From Calothrix sp. NIES-2098 (lineage in GTDB: Bacteria > Cyanobacteriota > Cyanobacteriia > Cyanobacteriales > Nostocaceae): a DNA stretch of 64,000 nucleotides. This document shows, piece after piece, positions 1-8,098 of the stretch. Position numbers and translations under genes: made by a program. Under the pieces are notes generated by a model, which saw nothing but the letters and a program-made list of their open reading frames with translations, ran no database searches and was not told the origin of the DNA. The stretch lies in contig AP018172.1 of assembly GCA_002368175.1 (NCBI GenBank), positions 3,842,001-3,906,000 on the forward strand, given 5' to 3'. The first letter of the stretch is position 1. Each line of letters opens with the position of its first letter.

Positions 1-227
1 TTATCAAACTTGATAATTTGCAATAGGGCAGCAAAGGATTCGGAGGTTTTTTGCTTACCCAACTCCCTAGCAACAAAGGTGCGCACCAGAAATTCTGGGT
101 CTTTGATATGGCGGTTGAGTAAAGGAACAGCGACATCAGCCGAATAATCTTGCAGGGCAGAGATTGCCTTCAGGCGGTATTGAAAATCTGAGTTTTGCAG
201 ATCGGTTTCGATTTGACTGAGATCCAT
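1..227 (-). CDS. HEAT-repeat protein, N-terminal part only
   Basis: Only the first 75 codons lie in the window; the gene runs off the left edge. The visible part starts MDLSQIETDL and contains helical-pair repeats of the HEAT/PBS-lyase type (FQYRLKAISALQDY, then VAVPLLNRHIKDPEFLVRTFVARELG). Such cyanobacterial proteins are usually scaffolds, and some members of the wider family (CpcE/F, CpeY/F) are bilin lyases. Nothing visible shows lyase activity. The start is the ATG at 227, 42 bp from the stop of the upstream DUF1838 gene, so the two are probably co-transcribed. The family call is good; the specific function is unknown. Confidence 0.75.
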   Translation of the reverse strand, partial: MDLSQIETDLQNSDFQYRLKAISALQDYSADVAVPLLNRHIKDPEFLVRTFVARELGKQKTSESFAALLQIIKFD

Positions 228-269
228 AGAATTGACACGCTGAAATTAAGTTACAGTTTCAAACCCTTC

Positions 270-1067
270 TCAAAGCCATTCCGGAATGGGAAAGCGTTCT
301 CCTTTTAAGTAAGCGGCAAAATGCTGCTTAAAGTACAGTGTACTTGTCATATTTGCTTCGTCACTCTGGTCAGGAGTAAATTCATAGATCGGCACTCGTT
401 CGCGAATCAATTGAATCAGGTTGTGATGGAGTTGTTCAAAGGATTCTACGCGAGTCGTTGTTGTCTCAAATCGTAAGCGAGCTGGATGACCATAGCCCAG
501 TTTCATCCAGGGGAGCCAGGGACAATCTCGCGCCCAAGTGGCTGGAGGCAGATTTTGTACCCCTGGTCGAGAAATATGGCTAGTAAAGTATTCTGTTCCA
601 TTAAAGGTTTCACCAGGACAATAATCTCGGTATTGGGGATCTGCTGCTAATGGATGAGGATAGGTTAGGGGAATTTCTACAACAGAAGTAACATAATCTT
701 GTCCTTTGGGAATTAGCGTTGTTTTCGGTCGGACAGCCCCCTGGACTATGCGATTGGCAATATGCACGATCGCTACAGCAGGACAAGTAGAATTGGGTTG
801 CCATGTATGCAAGATTTCTTGGGTCTGCGGATCGCAAAATAAGCCTAACTCCCGATTGATCCGATAACCCACCTCGCCAAACTCAGGATCGGGACGAATG
901 AAAACCTTGGTTGCATTCATCCCAATAATCGAGAATAATTTCTGCTGTTGGGAATCGCCTGTTGCTTGCCACCAGACTTCTCCCTCCCAGCGATAGTAAA
1001 GCTGCTGACCATGATACTTTCTGTAGAAATCTAGGTTATTAACTGTGTAGTCTTCGGAATTGTTCAT
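270..1067 (-). CDS. DUF1838 family protein
   Basis: A 265-aa protein matching the DUF1838 pattern: an N-terminal tryptophan-rich segment (YYRWEGEVWW), then LFSIIGMNATKVFIRPD, then a DPQTQEIL/W-Q-P-N segment and the mid-protein VAIVHIANRIVQG. No signal peptide or membrane segment is evident. The family is common in cyanobacteria and some proteobacteria, and I know of no established biochemical role. It lies directly upstream of the HEAT-repeat gene on the same strand and diverges from the phycobiliprotein-like gene at 1301. I recognise the family from conserved segments only; the function is left open. Confidence 0.7.
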   Translation of the reverse strand: MNNSEDYTVNNLDFYRKYHGQQLYYRWEGEVWWQATGDSQQQKLFSIIGMNATKVFIRPDPEFGEVGYRINRELGLFCDPQTQEILHTWQPNSTCPAVAIVHIANRIVQGAVRPKTTLIPKGQDYVTSVVEIPLTYPHPLAADPQYRDYCPGETFNGTEYFTSHISRPGVQNLPPATWARDCPWLPWMKLGYGHPARLRFETTTTRVESFEQLHHNLIQLIRERVPIYEFTPDQSDEANMTSTLYFKQHFAAYLKGERFPIPEWL

Positions 1068-1300
1068 AGTTTGCCTGTTGAGTTTCCTAACAACTTACCG
1101 CTACAGTGTTACTAATAGTTACTTATCAAATTATTTGTTATAGCCGTGTTGGAAATTTGAAAAGGGGCAGGAGATCTAGTTTCCAAGCAGTTGATTCATA
1201 CTTTTGAAAATGAACGGCAACGAAAAGGATACAAGCCCCTAACTTCGTTCAGAGGATGATTAATTTTGAATTTTGAATTTTGAATTCGGAGCAAAGCGAC

Positions 1301-1882
1301 GTGACTCAGCCACAATTGAGTGAAAAGGTTCGAGAACTAATTCAAAAATCAAGGATTGTCAGTTTTGCCACTTGGCAAAATACCCATCCAGCAGAGGCTA
1401 TTCAGTTATTCCAGGCGGCTGATGATGGGGGACGCTATCTTAGCGATGAAGATTTGCAGCAGATTCAGCAGCTTGTACCTGCGAATACAGCACTCATTTC
1501 CGTAAGTCAGGCGCTGCGCGATCGCGTTCCTGAAATCGTAGATGAAGCCAGAACTCAAGTATTAGCTAGATTTCCCAATATTACTCAACCTGGTGGTGGA
1601 CTCTACCCTCCAATGAGGGCAGATGCCTGCTGGCGTGATTTCTGGCACTTCCTACGCTGTATTACTTACGGTATCGCCGGACAGCATACCGACTATACTA
1701 GCACCGAAGGATTGCACTATATGCAACTGTTGTATCAAGAATTGCAAGTACCTTTAGATGCAATGGTTGTAGGGCTAGAAGGGATTAAAACTGCTAGTTT
1801 AAAGCGAGTGGAACCAGAGCAGCAAGCGATCGTTGCTCCTTATTTCGATCGTTTGATTGAGCAATTAAAGCAATTTCGTTAA
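1301..1882 (+). CDS. orphan phycobiliprotein-like (phycobilisome family) protein
   Basis: A 193-aa globin-fold protein of the phycobilisome family. The diagnostic core is ACWRDFWHFLRCITYGIAG (about residues 109-127 from the GTG start), which aligns with the Cys82/84 chromophore helix of true phycobiliproteins (AACLRDAEIILRYVTYALL in the CpeB here). Cys110 sits at the bilin-binding position. The C-terminal half also has the family pattern (GLHYMQLLYQELQVPLDAMVVGLEGIK, seen in two parts). It is longer than alpha or beta subunits and is not paired with a partner subunit. I chose the GTG at 1301 because GGAG lies about 10 bp upstream; a TTG at 1280 would extend it by seven residues. It may be a regulatory or storage relative of the antenna proteins. 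Bilin binding is inferred from one cysteine. Confidence 0.75.
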   Translation: MTQPQLSEKVRELIQKSRIVSFATWQNTHPAEAIQLFQAADDGGRYLSDEDLQQIQQLVPANTALISVSQALRDRVPEIVDEARTQVLARFPNITQPGGGLYPPMRADACWRDFWHFLRCITYGIAGQHTDYTSTEGLHYMQLLYQELQVPLDAMVVGLEGIKTASLKRVEPEQQAIVAPYFDRLIEQLKQFR

Positions 1883-1964
1883 TTGTCGCGGCGATCGCTT
1901 GGCAGCTTCTGCTACTAGGGAATTATACCGTTTCACGTTAATCGCGATTCAAATACTGTGGTAA

Positions 1965-1990
1965 GTAAGGGCACGGCATTGTGCCCTTAC
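1965..1990. repeat. perfect inverted repeat (REP-like)
   Basis: GTAAGGGCAC and GTGCCCTTAC form 10-bp arms around a 6-base loop. It lies between the convergent phycobiliprotein-like gene and pcyA. The same motif family (GTAGGGG...CCCCTAC) recurs at 42919-42982. It is a dispersed cyanobacterial repeat that could also act as a two-way terminator. Confidence 0.7.
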
Positions 1991-2060
1991 GAAAAATCTA
2001 TCTTTATCAAGGTTTTCGCGAATTGGTATGACCTTTTGAAAAAAGGTATCGGTGGAATTT

Positions 2061-2801
2061 TCAAGCTACATAGTCAAAGAGCATAGTTGTCATGTAGCGA
2101 TCTGCCCACTCCGTACCAAAGGATTTTTCTAGAACGCGCCGGGTTTTATCATTTTGTTGTTGCTTTGTACAGTAATTTCGTTGTCCTGCCAAAACTTTGG
2201 AGATGTCAAGATTTGATGTGAGGGGTTGCTGTTGGCTAGCAATCTGACAATGGATGGTTAAAAATTCTCGAACTCGATTGAGAAACTTATCTTCTTCTTG
2301 CGAGTCTCCCGGACGGACGAATAGACAAAATTCCGAAAAGATATCGCCCCACTCTGGTAAAGCCCGTGGTTGGGAAAACTCCAGCCGAGACAAGACAGAC
2401 AATTTTTGATAGTAGCTTGATGGCAAAGTGCGATCGCTACTGATAGGAGATAAATCCGCGATCGCAGCACTAATTCCGCCGCGTCCGCCAACCAAATCTG
2501 TACCGAAAATGGGAATGGCATATTCGGGGTTGGGGAACATTACACAGTGGAGAATATCTAAGCCATTGCCAACCTGAGCCAATTCTAAATGCAGTTTGCG
2601 AAATTGCGGAGTTTGGTAGCAATGATTTTCAATGATCAGCCGTTCGCCTTCCAAGTGTCCCTCAACATAGCCTAAACCTTCTGGGACAGAGTAAGGGGAG
2701 AGATCGAGGTGCTGTTGCCAAATTTCTTCAATGGAATCCGCTAATCTGTGGATTAGGGGGTGCTGACGGTTTCTTAAGGACGCTTGCATAGAATTCAACA
2801 T
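2061..2801 (-). CDS. pcyA: phycocyanobilin:ferredoxin oxidoreductase
   Basis: A 246-aa ferredoxin-dependent bilin reductase. PcyA makes the four-electron reduction of biliverdin IX-alpha to phycocyanobilin, the chromophore of phycocyanin, allophycocyanin and of RcaE-type receptors. The active-site segment LHCVMFPNPEYAIPIFGTDL carries His85 and Asp102, 17 residues apart as in characterised PcyA (His88/Asp105), and Glu73 sits at the Glu76 position. The length suits the family. I chose the ATG at 2801 (AGAGAAG just upstream) over an in-frame ATG at 2855, because 2855 falls inside the L box at 2849-2866. The L box predicts red-light activation through RcaC, whose gene is 0.8 kb downstream. Confidence 0.95.
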   Translation of the reverse strand: MLNSMQASLRNRQHPLIHRLADSIEEIWQQHLDLSPYSVPEGLGYVEGHLEGERLIIENHCYQTPQFRKLHLELAQVGNGLDILHCVMFPNPEYAIPIFGTDLVGGRGGISAAIADLSPISSDRTLPSSYYQKLSVLSRLEFSQPRALPEWGDIFSEFCLFVRPGDSQEEDKFLNRVREFLTIHCQIASQQQPLTSNLDISKVLAGQRNYCTKQQQNDKTRRVLEKSFGTEWADRYMTTMLFDYVA

Positions 2802-2848
2802 ACGCTTCTCTTTGAGAATAGAATTAATACTTACCTTGGCGCATAGTT

Positions 2849-2866
2849 TGTGCAAAATTTGTGCAG
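2849..2866 (-). promoter_or_regulatory. L box (RcaC site) upstream of pcyA
   Basis: Read on the minus strand the site is CTGCACA-AATT-TTGCACA, one mismatch from the published L-box consensus TTGCACA-N4-TTGCACA bound by the CCA regulator RcaC. It is on the same strand as pcyA and 48 bp before its ATG. The promoter-proximal repeat could serve as the -35 region, with a possible TAAGTAT -10 about 16 bp further on. Binding and transcription start are inferred. Confidence 0.85.
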
Positions 2867-2889
2867 CCTGGAAGGGATCGGGGCATGGG

Positions 2890-3534
2890 CTACTGTTGTT
2901 TGGCTGACAAATGCTGTCTTACCCAAGCACGAAAAGCACGAGTAGTTTTATTTTCTCCATTTTTTCTAGCTTCCTGAATAAATCGGGGGATTTCTTGAAC
3001 TGGCACTAGAGCAAAAGTAGGGCTAGTCTGGACTTCTAGATATTGCCCATCTCTAAGGGTATAAATTCGCAATACGCTACCGTTGTAGCGCCAAAATTCG
3101 GGTATACCAAGTGCAGCGTAAAGGCGCAACTTATCGATCGCTGGACGAGAGTATTCCACTTCTAGCACCAAGTCTGGTGGTGGATCGATTGCTAGGTCAA
3201 TATTTTCTTTATCTCTAACCAATAATTCGTTATCAATGTAGTAGCTACTATCTGGCTCTCCCCCAGTTTCTAAATCATCTCGTGTCAAAGTCAGTGAGCC
3301 AGAGCGTTTAAACTCGCGATCGCATTCTTCTAATAACACCACAATAAAACCTTCAATAATGCGATTGGAGTTTTCGTGTGGCATTAGTGGGGTCATAATT
3401 TCTACTATTTGATTATTGTAAGCGAGTCGAGATTGACGCTCGCTTCCCATCTCAGCCAGCATAATTTTGAATGTCTGCCAACTGATATTTTTCAGTAAAG
3501 TTCTTGTTTCTGCATATAGTGCTGTTGCGACCAT
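2890..3534 (-). CDS. Uma2-family (DUF820) putative restriction endonuclease
   Basis: A 214-aa PD-(D/E)xK-fold protein of the Uma2 family, which is hugely expanded in cyanobacteria; its physiological role is unclear. The core is PPDLVLEVEYSRPAIDKLRLY (about residues 125-145), supplying the Asp, Glu-x-Glu and Lys of the fold, followed by the typical YAALGIPEFWRYNG. The reading frame extends upstream to 3657, but those 41 codons read through a degenerate ATGACAAATG repeat, so I place the start at the ATG at 3534. It sits between pcyA and rcaC on the same strand and may be an insertion into a formerly tight light-response locus. Confidence 0.8.
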   Translation of the reverse strand: MVATALYAETRTLLKNISWQTFKIMLAEMGSERQSRLAYNNQIVEIMTPLMPHENSNRIIEGFIVVLLEECDREFKRSGSLTLTRDDLETGGEPDSSYYIDNELLVRDKENIDLAIDPPPDLVLEVEYSRPAIDKLRLYAALGIPEFWRYNGSVLRIYTLRDGQYLEVQTSPTFALVPVQEIPRFIQEARKNGENKTTRAFRAWVRQHLSAKQQ

Positions 3535-3644
3535 AGTGAGCGTGGGGAGTGTGGGGAGAAATGGGACAAGGCGGACAAGGAAGAATAATTTTAGACTATT
3601 GACTATGGACAAATGACCAATGACAAATGACAAATGCCCTATAA

Positions 3645-5588
3645 TCAACTCGCCCATGCTTTTACTCTCTGTAACCTTCGGAGAATGCGGTTAGCTAGCT
3701 CGACTCCCTTGACTGGTTTACACAGGTAATCATCAGCACCGACGTTAAAAGCTTGATTGGTGCTTTCGGAGTCTGTAAGCACGCTTAAAAATAATACTGG
3801 CAATCGCTGCCAATGAGGATCGCTGCGGAGAATTTGGCAGAGTTCAAATCCATTGATTTGGGGCATATTTACATCTAATACTAGAGCATCGGGGGTGACT
3901 GCTTGCAATACAGTCCAAAATTGTTGCGGATCGGCAAGGGTTGTGACTTTAAATCCCCAAGGTTTCAGCAGGGTGGGAAGAGTGCGCAACCAATCGCGAT
4001 CGTCATCAAGAATCATCACTTTGTTGGGAATCTCAGGCCCGCGTAACAAATTAACTACAGCATCGATCGCTTGTTCGGGAGGAGTCGGCCCGGCGAGAAA
4101 AAGTTTTCCACCCCGCCGCATCGCCTCTAAGCGATCGCTTAAGTCACCGCGATCGCCCATTACAACAATTGGTAAGTCAGGGTAACGCTGTGCAAATGTC
4201 TGCAATGTCTCCCAAAAGTTACTTAATTGCGGGCTAGGCAACTCGGATGCAATTGCAGGCAACCGTAATAAAATCACATCAGGATCTTGACCTAAATCAT
4301 CAAGGACAGACTCGTTTGTCAGTAAGGCTTGAGCTACATCTGGTTCTGGAACAATCTCCAGGCGAATTCCCCGACTGGCTGCTACGGTGACTAGGGAAGA
4401 GTTGAACTCAGTATCCGAACTCACGATTAGCAACAGCGGTGCCTGGGCATTGGGAATTTGGGACATCTGGATCAGTGTGGTACGATCGATGTCTTGCTGG
4501 AGCGCTGTCACTAAAGTTTTCATCAACGGCGCGTGTTTCGGTTGCAGTGGTTCTCTACCTCCCAACCAATACTCCAATTGCCGCGCAATGTGCATTGTCT
4601 TGGTTAACCCAAAGATCCCTAAAGTACCAGCCAGTTTGTGAGCAACTTGATGCGCCTGTGCTTGTTTTTGGGACGTGAGTTGATTAGTTTGTAAGTCTGT
4701 GACAGTTTGTAACAAAATACTCATCTGGTCGAGACTTTTGGGTTTAGTTGTTGTCCAAGTCTCGTTGAGGAAAGCCAGATATTGTTGTTGGGAGTCGGTT
4801 GGAGTGAGATGCTGTGGAAAATCGCTTTGAGTTTCTGTGGACTTAGCTATGTTGGCGGAACTCTGAGATTTATTTTCTGGAGATGTTGTCGATAAACCAG
4901 TCGATTCTTCCGTACTAGGTGCTTTCAGATAGTAGCCCCGTCCATGCATAGTCGCGATAAAATCGTGGGGCGCACCCGCAGCCACCAACTTATGTCGCAC
5001 CCGCCGGATATGGGAACGTACTGTTGCTTCTGAAGGAAATTCTTCTGAAGACCATAATCGATCTAGAAGTTCTTCAGTGCTAAACACGTGCTGACAGTCT
5101 CGCAGCAGCAGTTCTAGCAGATCGTATTCCATTGTGGTTAGGTTTAGGGGGCGACCATTATAAGTGACTTCACAAGTACTGGGGTTGAGGAGCAAATCTC
5201 CCCAACTCAGCAAAGGGAAAGGATTGTTACTTCCTCGCCTCAACAATGCCCGAATCCTGGCGATTAGTTCAATGGGATCGACAGGTTTTACTAAATAGTC
5301 ATCTGCGCCTGCATCCAATCCCTGCACTTTGGCGGTAATGCTATCTTGGGCAGTGAGTAACATAATCGGGTGGGTGTAGCCCTGTGTCCGGAAACGCTTG
5401 CATAAGCTGATACCATCCAACTTCGGCAGCATGATATCCAGTACAATCAGGTCATACTCAAAGCTGGAGCCATAAGTCCACCCCATTTCCCCATCCTTGA
5501 CGACATCTACAATATAGTGATGGGTTGTGAGATTTTTGGTCAGAACTTTAATTAATATGTCATCATCTTCTACAAGCAAGATTTTCAT
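3645..5588 (-). CDS. rcaC: chromatic acclimation response regulator RcaC
   Basis: A 647-aa multidomain response regulator. Domains: REC 1-118 with phospho-acceptor Asp51 in LIVLDIMLP; OmpR-type winged helix about 128-223; HPt about 260-370 with His317 in VAHKLAGTLG; a degenerate REC-like segment about 385-515; and a C-terminal REC about 523-647 with Asp572 in LVLDVNMP. This architecture, the length and the N-terminal sequence match RcaC of Fremyella, the terminal regulator of CCA3 that binds L boxes. RcaF ends 8 bp upstream and rcaE precedes that, so the three form one operon in signalling order. Two L boxes in this window (before pcyA and cpeC) are its expected targets. The start is the ATG at 5588; an upstream TTG at 5603 adds five residues. 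Confidence 0.93.
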   Translation of the reverse strand: MKILLVEDDDILIKVLTKNLTTHHYIVDVVKDGEMGWTYGSSFEYDLIVLDIMLPKLDGISLCKRFRTQGYTHPIMLLTAQDSITAKVQGLDAGADDYLVKPVDPIELIARIRALLRRGSNNPFPLLSWGDLLLNPSTCEVTYNGRPLNLTTMEYDLLELLLRDCQHVFSTEELLDRLWSSEEFPSEATVRSHIRRVRHKLVAAGAPHDFIATMHGRGYYLKAPSTEESTGLSTTSPENKSQSSANIAKSTETQSDFPQHLTPTDSQQQYLAFLNETWTTTKPKSLDQMSILLQTVTDLQTNQLTSQKQAQAHQVAHKLAGTLGIFGLTKTMHIARQLEYWLGGREPLQPKHAPLMKTLVTALQQDIDRTTLIQMSQIPNAQAPLLLIVSSDTEFNSSLVTVAASRGIRLEIVPEPDVAQALLTNESVLDDLGQDPDVILLRLPAIASELPSPQLSNFWETLQTFAQRYPDLPIVVMGDRGDLSDRLEAMRRGGKLFLAGPTPPEQAIDAVVNLLRGPEIPNKVMILDDDRDWLRTLPTLLKPWGFKVTTLADPQQFWTVLQAVTPDALVLDVNMPQINGFELCQILRSDPHWQRLPVLFLSVLTDSESTNQAFNVGADDYLCKPVKGVELANRILRRLQRVKAWAS

Positions 5589-5596
5589 TGATGCAG

Positions 5597-5971
5597 CTAC
5601 CAATGGAGAATTCTCGTAATTTGCTCCGGTAGATCCAGTGAGTTAAAGGGTTTGGTAATTACACCGCTAACTCCCAGGTCGTTAAACTGACGCTTTTCCG
5701 CCGTTTGGGCTTTGGCAGTTAAAAGAATTACCGGAATTTGTTCTGTCTCGGAATGAGACTGTAGTTCTTTAAAGGTAGCAATACCATCCATGTCTGGCAT
5801 CATTACATCCAACAAAATCGCATCAGGTTTTTGGGTTTGGGCAGTCTGGATGCCTTCAAAGCCAGAACTAGCAGTAAATACTTCCCATCCCGCCGCCATT
5901 CTGATGCCAAATTGCACAACAGTTTGAATGGTTTCTTCGTCATCAATAATTAAAATCCGCTTTGTATCCAT
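5597..5971 (-). CDS. rcaF: single-domain response regulator RcaF
   Basis: A 124-aa stand-alone receiver domain. The acidic pocket is IIDDEE (residues 8-13), the phospho-acceptor is Asp55 in AILLDVMMP, the switch threonine is in VILLTAK, and the conserved Lys is in TKPFN. It has no output domain. In CCA3 strains RcaF is the phosphorelay shuttle between the sensor kinase RcaE and RcaC. Here it sits exactly between them, 9 bp after rcaE and 8 bp before rcaC, which together with its size gives the assignment. Confidence 0.92.
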   Translation of the reverse strand: MDTKRILIIDDEETIQTVVQFGIRMAAGWEVFTASSGFEGIQTAQTQKPDAILLDVMMPDMDGIATFKELQSHSETEQIPVILLTAKAQTAEKRQFNDLGVSGVITKPFNSLDLPEQITRILHW

Positions 5972-5980
5972 AGCTCCCCC

Positions 5981-8098
5981 TCATGAGATATTGGCACTGT
6001 CAAGGGTAGGTAATGTGAAACTAAAGGTACTCCCACACCCTGGAGTACTCTCAGCCCAAATTCTGCCGTTATGTTGTTCAATAATTTTCCGGCAGATAGT
6101 CAGCCCTAAACCAGTACCACCTTTTTTGCGGGAATCTGACGAATCTACCTGTTGAAACCGTTCAAAGATTCGTTCGAGTTGATCGGCAGGAATACCCGGC
6201 CCTTCGTCTCGCACCCGAAACACCACTTCTGGGGGAAGGTTGGTGGAGGCTGGCGCTTGTTCCACTGTTAGCCAAACAGTCCCTCCTGGTGATGAAAACT
6301 TGATGGCATTACTCAGTAAATTTGTTAAAGCTTGCAAGATATAATCTGCATCTGCCCACACTGAGATATCTTGTGGTTGTTTGACTAGAGTTACTTCTTG
6401 CTGCTGTGCCATTGCTTGCATTGCTTCTGCTGCTTGGATCGTTAAATTAGCAGCACTACAGGCTTGGCACTCCAGGATCGCTTTGCCAAACTCAATGCGT
6501 TGTAAATCGAGGACGTTGTTGACTAAACGTACTAATCGTTCAGTACTGTCATCAGCAATTCCTAGCATTTGTTGCCCTTCGCTTGAGAGACTGCCCAATC
6601 GCCCTGTTGCTAAGATTTTCAAGGCACTGTGCAAGGAAGTTAGGGGAGTCCGCAATTCGTGGCTAACGATCGAAATAAATTCATCTTTCATCCGTTCAAT
6701 GGCTTTGCGATCGCTAATATCGCTGCTAAGAGCGAAAAATCCCTTGACCATTTTCTCATCATCTAGATGCGGGATGTAAGTAACATCAACCGATCGCCAA
6801 CTCCCATCCTTTAAAACAATATCATTTTCATAGTTGACGGCTTGCCCAGATAAAGCTGTTTTTACATGAACTTGCATTCTTTGGTAGCAATCTTCTCCCC
6901 AAACTTGATGCAGATGGCAACCGTAAATTTCTTGAGGAGATTGTCCCAGCCAATCCTGATATGCTTGATTGTTAAAGCGATATTGTTGGCGATCGTCTAC
7001 ATAAGCGATCAGTACTGGCAGTGCATTGGTAATTAAGCGCAACTGCTCCTCACTCTCTCGCAACGCCGCTTCCGCCTGCTTGCGCACGTTAATTTCTTCT
7101 TGCAATTCTGCTGTGCGGGCGGCGACAACATCTTCTAAGCGTTCTAGAAGTTGGGCTTGAGATAAAGCAATACTGATTTGATCGGCTAGTTGTTGCATCA
7201 ATTCCAACTCAAAATCTACCCAATGACGCACGCTGTCGCATTGGTGGGCGATTAACAAACCCCAAAGCTGATTTTGAGAGTTGGCATTCAGGTTTTGCAC
7301 AATCGGTACAATTAATTTGGCTTTGATCTGGAATTGATCGACAAATTCCACCAAACAATCTGCCAAGCCAGCCGCCGGATCGTGGACGTTAGCGATCGCT
7401 CTTACCCGTCCTTGGGCATATAGTTGTTGATACTCCTGGGGAAAAACTTCTTGGGGAAATTCCAGATCCATGAGTGCGGGATAATCTGGTAACACGGCTT
7501 CGCTGATGGTTTTGCCCGTACCATCCGGCAATACGTGATAAATTAACACGCGATCGGCTTTGAGAATCCGTTGTACTTCCGTAACGGTGGTATGTAAAAT
7601 TTCCTTGAGCTGTAACGACTGACGAATTTTTAACGTCACTTCCGAAAACAGTTCTACCCGTTGTTTTTGCTGTCTTAATTCCGCCTGCATTGATTCCCGG
7701 CGCTGACTAATATCTCGTAATTGCAGCAGATGACAGTGAGGAAATACATTTGGTGTTAAGGTATACTCCACCTCCTTTTGAATCTGGGCAGAAGATGAAA
7801 CTAACAGTTCCCCCATCAATGATTGTGCTGGCGGAAAATTCCCAGATTTCGGTTGACGAGCAAATTCCGCAGTGATGAAAGTTGATATTGCTTGCCCTTT
7901 GAGTTGCTTGCGTGGTAGGCCGAGTAAATCACAAGCAGCAGTATTCATATCTACAAAACATAAGCGATCGTCAATGAGGGCGATCGCATCATGGGCGTTC
8001 TGAAATAAAGTTTTAATCAGACGCTTGTGAATGCGTCGTTGATGTTTTATTTTTTTCGCGCCAGATTGCTTTAGCTGCTTCGAGGAATTTTTAGACAC
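5981..8098 (-). CDS. rcaE: green/red cyanobacteriochrome histidine kinase RcaE
   Basis: A 705-aa sensor kinase: N-terminal PAS about 30-135, bilin-binding GAF about 150-320, PAS about 350-465, HisKA with His480 in SIVSHELRTPLTSLH, and a HATPase_c domain with N (LTNLLSNAIKF), G1 (DEGPGIP) and G2 (KGGTGLGL) boxes. Cys287 (AHQCDSVRHW) is the canonical chromophore cysteine. Glu217, Leu249 and Lys261 fall exactly at the positions reported as the protochromic triad of RcaE, which argues for the same register and green/red photocycle. It heads the rcaE-F-C operon. Its phycocyanobilin chromophore would come from the nearby pcyA. No hydrophobic segments are seen, so it is cytosolic. Confidence 0.94.
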   Translation of the reverse strand: MSKNSSKQLKQSGAKKIKHQRRIHKRLIKTLFQNAHDAIALIDDRLCFVDMNTAACDLLGLPRKQLKGQAISTFITAEFARQPKSGNFPPAQSLMGELLVSSSAQIQKEVEYTLTPNVFPHCHLLQLRDISQRRESMQAELRQQKQRVELFSEVTLKIRQSLQLKEILHTTVTEVQRILKADRVLIYHVLPDGTGKTISEAVLPDYPALMDLEFPQEVFPQEYQQLYAQGRVRAIANVHDPAAGLADCLVEFVDQFQIKAKLIVPIVQNLNANSQNQLWGLLIAHQCDSVRHWVDFELELMQQLADQISIALSQAQLLERLEDVVAARTAELQEEINVRKQAEAALRESEEQLRLITNALPVLIAYVDDRQQYRFNNQAYQDWLGQSPQEIYGCHLHQVWGEDCYQRMQVHVKTALSGQAVNYENDIVLKDGSWRSVDVTYIPHLDDEKMVKGFFALSSDISDRKAIERMKDEFISIVSHELRTPLTSLHSALKILATGRLGSLSSEGQQMLGIADDSTERLVRLVNNVLDLQRIEFGKAILECQACSAANLTIQAAEAMQAMAQQQEVTLVKQPQDISVWADADYILQALTNLLSNAIKFSSPGGTVWLTVEQAPASTNLPPEVVFRVRDEGPGIPADQLERIFERFQQVDSSDSRKKGGTGLGLTICRKIIEQHNGRIWAESTPGCGSTFSFTLPTLDSANIS

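Noticed and set aside
3535..3657. Upstream extension of the Uma2 gene to 3657.
   Set aside because: The 41 extra codons are written in an ATGACAAATG-type degenerate repeat and overlap the end of rcaC; the ATG at 3534 begins the conserved part.
3853..4678. Plus-strand ORFs opposite rcaC (and the one opposite rcaE at 6381-6779).
   Set aside because: Antisense frames inside well-conserved multidomain proteins, with no start signals or recognisable domains.
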